A DNA stretch of 64,000 nucleotides. Origin: a virus. Positions 27,775-39,000 of this stretch are shown here, piece by piece. Position 1 is the first letter of the stretch; every line of letters starts with the position of its first letter. Below the pieces are notes generated by a model. That model searched no databases and was not told the DNA's origin. It saw only the letters and a program-made list of their open reading frames with translations. Both the position numbers and the translations under genes were made by a program. Location: positions 1 to 64,000 of IMG/VR virus record IMGVR_UViG_3300007512_002337, one strand, 5' to 3'.

Positions 27775-29586
27775 TTAGCTTCTTCCCTCGCGTGATGTGC
27801 CTCTTATATCAGAAGTTGGGTTCTTTATTTCCCATATACAGTGCCCAGGAATCTCTACCCTTCTTCCGTCTAGTGATATATTGTCTTCTATAGAGTACTC
27901 AAAATCCGAGTACACTCCTTTGCTTTTATTGTATATCCTGACATCTGACACATCTAGAACGCCTGGGACATCTTTTAGTGCCTTAAACACATCTGTTATG
28001 TAAAAAGGTTCTCCAATTTCTGGATAGATTGTTGTGAGCGCTTCTTCTATTTCTGCCACGGCTGCATTCATAACATCAAATCGATTCTTCTCCTCTTCGA
28101 AAAGTAGTTCAAATTCTATGCCTAGATTAATAACCGTTGCATCTAAAATATCAACAGTATCCGAAATCATTCTCACCTTGTTTAGCCAAGTTCTTAAATT
28201 TTCTTTTATTGCTGAGTTTGTCTTTTCAAGCGTACCGCTTGCTGACTCGGAAACAACATACATATTTATGTTTCTTCTAAGATCATCTGTATCTCTCTGT
28301 ATCGATACTCTCTTTATTGATCCAAATTTTGAGGGCATCGCGTATACTGCCGTAACATAATCTTGTTTTGTTACCGCCCTTCCTTGCATGGCATACATGT
28401 CTTTTGCTTTTCTTTTGATCTCTTCTGTCGTTAATGTTGAAGTGTGTCCGTTTATTGGTTCATTGTTGATAACTGATATATTATCTTTTATATAAGAAAC
28501 TTTCCCTTCGTCTAGAGAGGCCTCGTTTGAAAAATAAGTTTTTGCATCGATGACCTTATTGAGTGTTCCGGCTGCGGCATTAACATTTTTAAAACTATTG
28601 ACTCTATATTTTATATTGAGAGTGGTGTTCGACGGCGCGATTCCAAATTTTTCTGTTGAAACTAGTTTGCTTGGATCAAAAGACATTCCCGGTTCGTGGG
28701 GCCGGCCATGCAGATTTATTGCCACTTCTGAGGGTTCTGCGATATTGTTCTTTTTTATGTCCTCTTCTGATCCATAACCAAACACCAAAAAGCTCTTGCC
28801 ACGTTCTCGCTCAATAATAAAGCGTCGGGGGACGGGGAAAGCCTTTAACAAATTTGGCACTGAGTTGCTATATTTTCCAGTATTCTTCACTGCTTTGAAA
28901 ACAGTATTTTGACTCAAAAAGTCAACTTCTTGATATTGATGTCCTTCAGACGTCACAACTTCTATTATTTCTCCAATATTCTCCCCTGGAAGTTCCGCTT
29001 TTTGAAATCTTTTAAAATCTCCAAATTCTATATTTGTTTCGTATTCTCTTCCCGAAACGACTTTGCCAGTAGTTTGCAGCACATACCAGTCTGTTCTCGT
29101 CTTGTCCGCTGAAAGAATCGCTCCGACAACATCAGTATTTTCATTTAAAAAGTCTATATCCTCGGTCAAAGTAAAGACATTGCCCCCCTGTGTCTTGCAA
29201 GTGGTTCCTGCTCGGAGCTTGCCAACATAAGACAAATCCGGCTCATTGTCTGATGCCTTTGAGGGAATAAGCATGCTGAATGTTGCATTTGAATATGATT
29301 GTATTGTCTCGCTATATTTAAACCCCATCTCGTTTGCAAGACCGATAACGTTGTCGTATTCTAGTGCTGTTTCGAGAAAAGATTCGTTTGCATTATAATC
29401 TAAATAAAAAGATAACATGTCCCCAACGTACGCAACGGTGTCCAACATAAGAGAACCAAAAGAGGCTTCGTTAAAATCTTGATAAGTATCTGGGTAATAT
29501 CTTTTTGCATAAGTTAAAAGATCCCTCTTTATTGAATTGAAATCTCTACTTGTATAGTCTACTGGGATTACTTTATTCTTTGACAT
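27775..29586 (-). CDS. baseplate wedge protein, T4 gp6 / P2 gpJ-like
   Basis: A 603-residue homologue of the T4 gp6 wedge subunit (660 residues), which forms the inner ring of the contractile baseplate. The N-terminus is characteristic: VDYTSRDFNSIKRDLLTYA, then FNEASFGSLMLDTVAYVGD and FYLDYNANESFLETA, as in gp6-like proteins of marine myoviruses. A central baseplate-J-like region follows (LTTEEIKRKAKDMYAMQGRA, VTKQDYVTAVYAMP). The gene comes directly after the gp25-like gene (13-base gap), the same 25-then-6 order used by many contractile systems. With gp25 it is the firmest evidence that this phage has a contractile tail. Confidence 0.92.
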   Translation of the reverse strand: MSKNKVIPVDYTSRDFNSIKRDLLTYAKRYYPDTYQDFNEASFGSLMLDTVAYVGDMLSFYLDYNANESFLETALEYDNVIGLANEMGFKYSETIQSYSNATFSMLIPSKASDNEPDLSYVGKLRAGTTCKTQGGNVFTLTEDIDFLNENTDVVGAILSADKTRTDWYVLQTTGKVVSGREYETNIEFGDFKRFQKAELPGENIGEIIEVVTSEGHQYQEVDFLSQNTVFKAVKNTGKYSNSVPNLLKAFPVPRRFIIERERGKSFLVFGYGSEEDIKKNNIAEPSEVAINLHGRPHEPGMSFDPSKLVSTEKFGIAPSNTTLNIKYRVNSFKNVNAAAGTLNKVIDAKTYFSNEASLDEGKVSYIKDNISVINNEPINGHTSTLTTEEIKRKAKDMYAMQGRAVTKQDYVTAVYAMPSKFGSIKRVSIQRDTDDLRRNINMYVVSESASGTLEKTNSAIKENLRTWLNKVRMISDTVDILDATVINLGIEFELLFEEEKNRFDVMNAAVAEIEEALTTIYPEIGEPFYITDVFKALKDVPGVLDVSDVRIYNKSKGVYSDFEYSIEDNISLDGRRVEIPGHCIWEIKNPTSDIRGTSREGRS

Positions 29587-29599
29587 TTTCTTTTTTCAA

Positions 29600-30025
29600 T
29601 TACCCCCTTCTGTTTGCTAGGTTATCTACTATTATGACACTCTTCTCTAGAGCGTTATATTCTAGTTGTAATATTTCGAATACGGAAAGCGGCTTTATCA
29701 AATATTCGATTTTTATTTTTAACACTTCTTCTGTTTGGCCGCCAGAGGTTAAAATAATAGCATTGATGTCTAAAAACGGCATGTATCGCTTAAATTGAGA
29801 CTTTATTTTATCTGTTATTGCTTCTTTCAACTCCTCTGTTGGAAATTCAAATAAAAAATTTCTCAAACCAACACCAAATGTTGGCATCCAGATCCTCTCG
29901 CCAGGACACGTAAGAAGAATCGTTTTTACGTTTTGCCTAATAAGATCTGTAATTTCATCTAAATACTGATATGTGTCATCACTGCTTCCCATAGATAAGG
30001 GTAGTGATGGTGAATATCCGGACAT
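29600..30025 (-). CDS. baseplate wedge protein, T4 gp25-like (GPW/gp25 family)
   Basis: A 141-residue protein, close in length to T4 gp25 (132). It has the family pattern: an N-terminal helix region (VKTILLTCPGERIWMPTFG), the 'FGVGLRNFLFEF' segment, then a two-strand C-terminus. In contractile systems gp25 joins the sheath to the baseplate wedge and nucleates sheath assembly. The ATG at 30025 has a strong TAGGAGG site. The 57-base gap upstream separates it from the second giant gene, so translation here starts afresh. It is a structural homologue only; no cell-wall hydrolase motif is present. Confidence 0.92.
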   Translation of the reverse strand: MSGYSPSLPLSMGSSDDTYQYLDEITDLIRQNVKTILLTCPGERIWMPTFGVGLRNFLFEFPTEELKEAITDKIKSQFKRYMPFLDINAIILTSGGQTEEVLKIKIEYLIKPLSVFEILQLEYNALEKSVIIVDNLANRRG

Positions 30026-30082
30026 ACAGCGGCCTCCTACTTTAAATAGTGTATATTCCCGAATCTATCTCGATAATATAGT

Positions 30083-33000
30083 TTAGTCTTCTCCAAGACC
30101 GATAGCGTCGGCGGCCGCCTGGGCGGAGATAGCCGCAGAATCATCAGGCGATTCTAGTTCTGGGCACCCTTCAGTTGCATCTCTTTCCTCTTTTGTGGAA
30201 ATAATCGGCGGATCATCACACGAGGGTCCGCACTTTGTATTCTTCTCCGTTGGAAGCTCTGGAGTTGATAACGCAAGGACAGTAATCGGAGATAGAAAGT
30301 GCCCATACCTACCATGAGAGCCAAGAGTCGGCGCTTCGTATTCTTTTTCATAAGGCTCATCCATTAAGCATGGAATATCAAATTCAAAATCAAACTTAAA
30401 AAATGGCAGATCTGCATCATATAAATATGTGGCAAACTTATCAAGCGTTCGACCGAGAGGGCGACCATCAAACGATAGCAGGCTTGCTATCGATGTCATC
30501 ATGTCTATCGCAAAACCAGGAAACACAGGGGCATATTTATTGCTGTCACACCCTGTTGTGCCCTCTCCCAAGCTTTTGTGTTTCTTTTCAGTGTACATCG
30601 TGGTGCCGCTCCACTTGAGGTTTTTAACGTGCTCAGATCCTGGCTCGCATGTGTTGTGCTTCTGTTTCATGTCCATATACATTGGATCGATCGCGCTAGC
30701 TATTCCTCTTAAAATAATAGAAGGAGTGTAATATATTATATTTTTAATTTGATCAATCAACGCTTCTAAGAATTGACCCATATCTGGAAACTCAATACAC
30801 TTCATATCTGGACCTTCGGACGTAGCATACTTGTTAAATTGATTAAACAGTTCTGAATTGCTCAGTGCTGCGGCGCCAAGGTGATCAAACGGTCCTTTAC
30901 GGCCAAAGTCATTTCTGTTTATCATTGTCTTAAAGATTTCCATTAAAGTAACCTTAGTTGTGTCTAAAATCTCTTGTGTACTCGCCCTAGAAGATAAAAT
31001 TTGTGTTGAAAATATGTTGGTCATTGTTGCAAATTTATCTAATGGATAAATGAATTCAGTCAACGCTCTAAATTCTGGAGTGTCAAAAAGCTTTGATCTT
31101 AAATATTTCCTGCCTTCTTCGTTTACATATCTACGATAAACATTGTGGTAATTCACACAATCTGCTGGAAATTCCTCTTCAAATGATATCAACGGATTGC
31201 AAAAAACAAAATCGTTGGGACTATTTGTCAACATACTATATTCTCCGCTGCTTCGATCATCCTCTGGTGATCTTGGCTTAAGAAAATAACTCCTCTCTTC
31301 TTTCGGGATTAAAGAAACTAATTTTGGATCTGCATCTCTATAGGCTCGCATTATTTTATCTGTAAGGGTACTCTTTACAACTTGAACCAATCTAACTCCG
31401 AATTTTATTTCAGTGTTATTAAACAGCATTCTCATTCTATTTAGGACTTCTTCTATCACCGCTCTTCTGGTTTCTTCCATTTCTTCAAGCATTGTTGAGT
31501 CATTTTCTAAAAAGGTCCAAAAAATGTTGTTAATAGCCTCGACAAACTCATGCTGCCTAGCAAAAACCTCAATTGAATATAGAAGAACTTTTGGCTTTCG
31601 AGTTACCAGCCTGTTTATAAGATTGTGTCTAGTGTGAGTGTATCGCACGTGCTGGTCGAGTGACAGCCCAAAATAACGACGATATTTAGCATACAAATTT
31701 AAATACTTTTGGTTCTTATTGAATGCTGATCTTGGATTTATTTGTTCCCCCACTTGTCGAATATATGAACTTTCCCCTTCTAGTATAGTTTGGGCGCGCT
31801 CGGCCATGGCCCAATCAGAATCAGACGCGGCGGTGCCGATATTTGTCGAGCCGCCAACCCACTCCTCTCCAATCATTACCCCCAGGCTCTTCAGCTCTGC
31901 TGCTACAAGAAAATTTAAATATCCCCGAACACCTAAAACCGTCATAGGGCCTCCAGTTCCGGCGGTTGCAACCACTCCCCTAGTGGATGAAAGTTCGTAC
32001 TGCGATGTGCGAGAGGATTTCAAATACCAAATCATATCAGATACCCACGGGTTGTTCTGTTCAGAATCCATAAGTATAGTGTCTATCATCCAATTGATGC
32101 TTCCTATATCATCACCAAGCATCATATTTCTTGTGAAATAGCCAAGCTCTCCTCTTTCTTCTAGAGTGTAACGAGTTTCTTTCCGGGTTGTCGTACCTCT
32201 TCTCACTTCCACTTCGTAAGGTTGATTCCCCCAGCCGCGGCCTTGATTCCAATGAGCATTAAGTCTTTGTCGTACTTGCCCATGTGGGCCCACATGAATA
32301 AGAGACAACAAAGCTTTATTAGGGTGACGAGCAAGAAGTTCTTCTGCTGACATGTCTTGTATTTCCGATCTATTAAGAACTTCCCACTCAAAAAGCTCCC
32401 CGTCCAAGCGATCTGCTGTTATACTAAAAGCGTCAATAATCGACGACGTCGGCGATTGTCCCCACAGTTCCTTCATATATTGTAGCTCCGTTATTGTCCA
32501 GCGTCCATCTGCGACAAACGGCGATAAACCACATTTAGGACCATTTGGCCATTCATGAGGGCATTGCCAATTTTTATGTATTGAGCGAACCAGCTCGACG
32601 TCTGAAATATCTCTTGCATAAGAGTACGTGCGATAAAGGTCGTCCCAAGTTGGTGGACGTCCCGCGCGTGCGTTGGCCCTCCGAATGGATTCTTCTTGAG
32701 ATAAATCCGGTTGGCCGGGGCGACGATATATTGAATCTGTTATCCCCTCAAGGCTTAGTTGGTTTCCAAACAACCAACTCCTGCTTGATGTTTTTCCCCA
32801 AAAACTATCATACCTCTTTGCTCCAAACCATTTTCGAACTATAGTGTCGATTGTCGCTACCATATCGTCACCAAAAGTTGGCTTTATACTATCGTCAATC
32901 AATTGATCTAGATTCTTGGGCATGCCGCTCTTGAATTGCCTATTGTAAGCAAGAAGGTCCTTATCGTACGTATCAATATCTTCTGATTCTATCTTTGAAA

Positions 33001-36000
33001 AGAAAGGAAACCTAAACCCAAAACCACAATTATGATACACTCGGCCGCCGATGGAGAGCGAGTCCTGATCTTTTGAGACCCCATCTAGGGCAAGTCTTAT
33101 GGGTGTTTTTGGAGTAAAGTCCCTAATAGGCATGTTTAAGGTGTTAAAATCTACCCAATCTTTTAACAACAATCCGGGATTATTTAAAAACTGTTCATCA
33201 ATTTTTGATGAATCAGAAGTAAACGTACCAATTTGTTTTTCTGCCTCTAGTTCGCATGCCCTGCTATATAATTTTGACACAGAAAAGAATGCTGGAAAAT
33301 TTATAGATTTACTGGTTGCGGCTGCCTGTGTCAATCCTGCGTTGAAATCATTATTATAAGCCGATTTTGCAAAAGTAGGCAAATTCGAAATATATGCACG
33401 GGTTTGGGAATTGTGGTTCCAGCGGGCTTGATCTGATGTTTCATTGTCTCCAAAATTAGCATCACCCTCTTCAAGAATCTGATTAGGGGGACTGAATCCT
33501 AAATTTGCCTGATGATGCAAGTTGTGTCGTGAATCGTTCCTAACTGTAATTAATATATCTAGATATTCCTTATATATATTATTCATGGCTTCCTGCAAAA
33601 GATCTTTTCTAAAGTCATTCACAGGAGGGGGATCTAAACTTGGATTAGGAAAGTCATGAGGCTTTAGCAGTTCCGGTATCAAGACTCTTGCAAATGTATC
33701 TCCACGAGATGAGTGATCTCTATAGTGAGCCAATTGGTGGCCGGGGCCACCGCGGCGCACAACTTGTGTAAGCAAAAGTCGAATTGGAATATAGTAAGTG
33801 TTCGGCCCATATACTCTTTCGTTAAATTCTATTTTATAAACTGGATCTAGATTTGTATTGGGGTAATTTTGAGTCGCCTCGTCTGAAGAGACTCTCCAAA
33901 TCCTTGTTACCTTGTCTACTATTTTGCTCTCATAACTCATAGGCGTATGACCAAATGGTCTAGAGACTCTGATAGCGTCCCAATATAGAGGTCGCCATAT
34001 TTCGCGATTATAGTGTCCGCCGTTAATGTGTGGATCCTCTTCATATTTTGCCCAACTATCAGGAGCCGAAATAACATTTGAGTTTCTTCTTATCGTTCTC
34101 GAGGAGCCTAAAATCGGCTTCATCTTATTCGTTGTGTAGTTGCCGTCCGTGTCGACGTCGAGGCCGGTCGCTGTCAGGTTTCCCAAAACTGGCATATGTT
34201 CTGTAGCTATAATCTCCGGTATACCTTGTTTCCACCCCCCTGTGTTCCCAGAGAAACGAAAAGGCGAAGCGTAGGCTCCATATTGATTAAGTTGTTGCCC
34301 GGTGTTCTCATATTCGACATTTCCCACTCCCAAATTCGATATGTCGAAAGCGGACAACCGATTTATAAACTTTTCCGTATCAGGGATACTCATTTCGCCA
34401 ATCGTTTGCGGAACTGTCGAAAGATAGTTTACTTTTGTATAATTTGGAGATCGGGTATTGCTGTTGGTAGTGTTCCAGTAGGGTAAAAGAAAATCATGAT
34501 ATTCAACTTCGCGCCAAGTCAGTATTGGAAGCTCATCAGTAAGATGAAAACTTTCACCTGGAATATGATATGGGACACTCGACTCTCCGTACAAGTCTAT
34601 AACTATCTCATCCCAATCTTCAAACTCCACCTCTTGGGTATCAGTATTTGTACAAGTAGTATTCTCCTTAAACATGTCAACCACATATTGAAACTCTTCT
34701 TTTTCCAGAAGCCCAAAATGGTTTGAATAAGCCGGCTCAATCTGATCTGAAGCTTGCTTAGTCTCCGAAAACCATGGTGCCGCTGGGTCAAAAGGATGAT
34801 AAGGTGTATCAAGAGTGTCATATATAACCCCAACCGAAGTAACATGAGGGTGGTGAACAACCCCTCTCTTTACCCCAGAAGAAGGAAGATCGTCACTGTC
34901 TCCTGAGTCTAGAGGGCCAAACATCACTGGGGCGGGACCGTCTGCCACCAAAGGCTGACCGGGTTCGCTTTGCAGCTTTTTATAAGCATCACGTGGAGCG
35001 TCGATTTCCTCTATCTTATATTGGGGTCCGCCAAAGTTTGTATAATGGTAATTTTCCCCTCTTAGTTCCTCTGGGTTTACATCAGAATCAATATTTGTCA
35101 TATTTAGATTATAGAAATCCAACATTTCACCCGTCACTTCTGGGTCATCGTGATTTAGTTCCCAAAAGCGGGTACGTTCGTAATGGTAACAAGCGTCCAT
35201 CGGAATAGCATAATACCTTGTCTCTTCTGATGCCCTGGAGTCGAAATTGACCGACCCCTTAAAAAGATCTTTAATGTATTTCTCATTTAAATTGCCATCC
35301 GAAGCCCTAACAAAAGATTCCCTATCAGGTTCCGTCTTGCCCCACAAAAAATCTGAAATCTTGAAATGTGTCCTGTTTCTCTTTATAAGTCGTGACGGAA
35401 GCCTTCTTACCACTCTAGGGTGGTCAACTAAATCGTTTCTTCTTCTTCGAATATCCTCAGAACTTTCACTATAATTAAAATCGAAATCAACAATCCCGCA
35501 CTCGTCGCGGCGGAGGACATTTAGTGTAGATGTGAATTCCTCTCTCAGTTCTCTTTCTAATTCCGTCTCGGCCTCATCTGAAAACAATTTGGCCTCAACA
35601 TAGTCTGATAATAGGGTTTGAAGTTCTCTTCCTGAAATGACCTCTGTTTCTCTGAATTCATCGTCATTTGCATGCAGTTCAATATTTGCCCTCATTTCGT
35701 CAACATTTATTTCTAAATCGTCCGGGCTGTCTGGAGGAGATGCGAATGACTGAGTTTCTGCAAAGTCTCTCAAATTTTGAAAGATTTTCTCTCTTAGTAT
35801 TTCTCCGGTCTCTACTCTGAAATTAGTTAGGGATTCGGCTGCTCCTGGCTTTTGATTTAATCGAAGATAATGTTCCAAATAAAAGCCGCCATTGATTGTC
35901 ATATCTTGCGGTATATCTTGTATGAAAAAAATATCAGCGTCCGAATTTCCCCTCTGATACATCTTTATGTTTAGTGCGTCGTTGACGCCGCCATGATGTG

Positions 36001-39000
36001 GTTCGGTATATTGAATATAAGATTTTACATCCAAAATTGGCAACTGCTTTACAAAAGTTTCTACATAATCTTTTGTGGTAGAAGTTTGATAAAGATGGTT
36101 CGACAAGTTTGGAATCTTTTCTTTTTCTTTCTGTATTAGTGATCTTAGTGCTAATTTTCTATTTGATTCACTATAGCTTGTTTGGCTAACCCCAGAAACT
36201 CTAATCAAGACCTTATAAAACTCATTCATTGTCTCTTCCGCATTAGATGTCGCGCCGCCAAAAGCCCTCTTGTTTGCTAGCTGTGACAAAACAAATTCTT
36301 CAAAATATTTGTCCAAAAGCCTGTTGTCTTTGTAGTAAGACGGAGAGTATGTAGAGTTTGTCAGTGCTCCGCGAAGCATAAACTCAATATGAAAAATCTT
36401 TATTATTGCACGAACAATAACATTTTGGAACGCCTTCTCTACTGGTCCAGGTTGAGAGAAGTCCATATTTTGCGGATAATTCTCTGGTTTGGCGTACTCA
36501 TTTTGTACCTCTGTGATCATATCACTAATAAGGTCTCCAAATTTTAATATATTGCCTTCCGATAGACCGGTTGGATTCTGTATGCAATCTGTCCTTGGAT
36601 CATAATATTTCGTGCCTGTGATTCTTTTTTCTAAAAGGTTCACATAACTTTCATCAAAAAGATTGGAGTTTGACAGTCGAAACAAGACAAATTCAAACAT
36701 CGATTCAAGTGTTGATCTATAGATTGATTCCTTTATTAGTTCATTTTTTATTTTTGAGTCATCTGCTAAAAGCTTTTGGTTCATGTTTCTGTCAATGCGT
36801 ATCTTGTATCTATCTAGAACCGTTTGATAATCTTTGAGAAACAGCTTAGCATAAGAATCTCTTCTAATAAACTTGCTATCATTGTTGGGTACAAAAACCT
36901 TTAATTCGTCCGGCACTATCAAACATTCTTCAAACTCTATCTTCTTTTTTATCAAATAAGGGTCATTGATGTTTACGGTATAGGAATAAGTATCCGAAGA
37001 CAGAGACCAGGGGTTTTCAATAAACTCAATCGATGGCGGATTATCCAAGGCAAATCTCTTGTATCTCTCGCGGCCATCAAAAGTTCTTATATATGTCGAA
37101 GGCTCAAAAACCAACGAAACCAGTGGGCGGCCTTGGTCATCCAAACTAGCATCAACAGCTTCAATCCCAACTGGTATCTCTTCAAGCTCCGGGGTTAATT
37201 GCGGCTCTCCAAAAATACCATCCCTAAGGTTCTCTTCTACGTCTTGCGTTCTTCTGTTCTTGATGGTTTCTGTAATTTTATCAAAATATGGCTTTATCTC
37301 TGGCAGGAGTTCCGTATTGTTTGTGACTCTCAGTGTACCCTGTTGCATCACATCGCTTATTTTACCAGATAGGGCCTCTAATCTTTTCCCTATGTCTTCT
37401 ATTAAGGAAAGCCTTAAGATGGACATGTGAGCATGGTCGTTACTCTCTGGGTCTACCGGGTGTTCACCTTTCCACAAGGCTTCGTCATCACTATGGCCGC
37501 GTCGAGATTCGTTTTCGTCTTTGTGTTTTTTGCCCCCATCTGTGGCTTTTCTGTAAAACTTATAACAATAATAAGCCAAATCGCGATAGTTGTTGATTAT
37601 TGATTTTGGATTCTTCGGGCCATAATGATAAACCGAACCTGGGTTCATCTGCGGGCCATATAGCGGCTCACGAACGGCTCGAGATAGGTCGGCAGCGAAA
37701 TTCTTTAGCCAAAGTTGAGACGTATTCTTTTCGAATTTGTTTGCCCTCACCAAGCTTAAAACTTTAATCTTCCCACCATTTGGATTCTCCGGATCAACAG
37801 GCTTAAGAATTTCCTGCCTCCTATAAAAAGGAATTCTAGGTGACTGTTCATTGTCTTCTATATAAACTTTTCCGTCTTTTGGATCGTAATAGTCAACAAC
37901 AAAATCAACGTACAAGGATTCTCTCATCGTAAACAAATTAATCACAGGCAAATTGTTTATATTTTCAGCTTCATGAAGCGCGTAGTTTATTTCAAATTTT
38001 TCGAGATTTATAGCAATTGAACCGTCGCCACTGGAAATATAATTATTATACCTGAATCCATCCCAACCTCCCGAAGCCGTGCCATGGACATGCTTCGGAA
38101 CCGTATGTCTTCTTTCGTCGTCCAACGATAATCCGCCCAGTTGCTGTTCAAAGATTCGCAGTATCTCTGTTGTTTTCTCGAGCTCCATTCTGCCATGTGC
38201 ATTATAGTCTGGGTCACCCGGTTGTGGCAAATATTGCTTATTGTTGTATAAAGCTGGTGTAAACTTTGCCAAGTCATTTATATATGCCATCTTTGCTGTT
38301 TCAAAAATAGCCTTTGAGGCAGTCTCTAAAGTGTTTTTGAATGAATCCGGCAGGGCCGATAATAAGGCGTCATCACTGCCGGGGTTGAACAGATCTGGAA
38401 CCACAGATGCAAGACTGTCGCCACTCATAAGAGCACCCAAGGCAGCTGCGCGCTTATCCAAATTATCTTGTGCAATATCTAATAATTTTTGAATCTCGTC
38501 TTCCGCTAACTTTCCTCTGTTTTCAAGATTTCTCCTTAAAGTTGAAATCGCATCGTTCATCTCTGAGCACGTGATTTCTCCCAAGACCGTGTCAACCTTT
38601 TCCAACTCTTCGCAAAGATCCGGGCTTATGAAGACTCCAACGCTTTCAAAAAAGTATATTATATTCTCTTCTACACTGAAATGCTCTGCAAAGAAAGGAT
38701 CGTGCAAAGACTCTATCAAATTCTTAATAGCTGTAAGAACTCTTTTACTTGATTCTCCCTTGAGAAGCTTACAAATCTCCCGTGGAGTCAATATCTTAAA
38801 AATATCATCAATAATTGATTTAGCATCCTCTAGCCTATCCGGTGGCAGACCCGTGTCAGCTAGCGCCTCGGAAAGGGCCTTCACACCGATGCGGGCGTTC
38901 GTTGGCAAATCGTTAAGGCCCTCAATTGGATTTTCGCCTGCGCCTTGGACCAAGCTATCAAAGTCTAAGTTTCCAAACAAATCTTCTTCTAGTTCTCCTG

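Noticed and set aside
29600-30025. Lysozyme activity for the gp25-like protein
   Set aside because: The older lysozyme label for this family is not supported; no catalytic residues of a hydrolase are visible and its role in contractile systems is structural.
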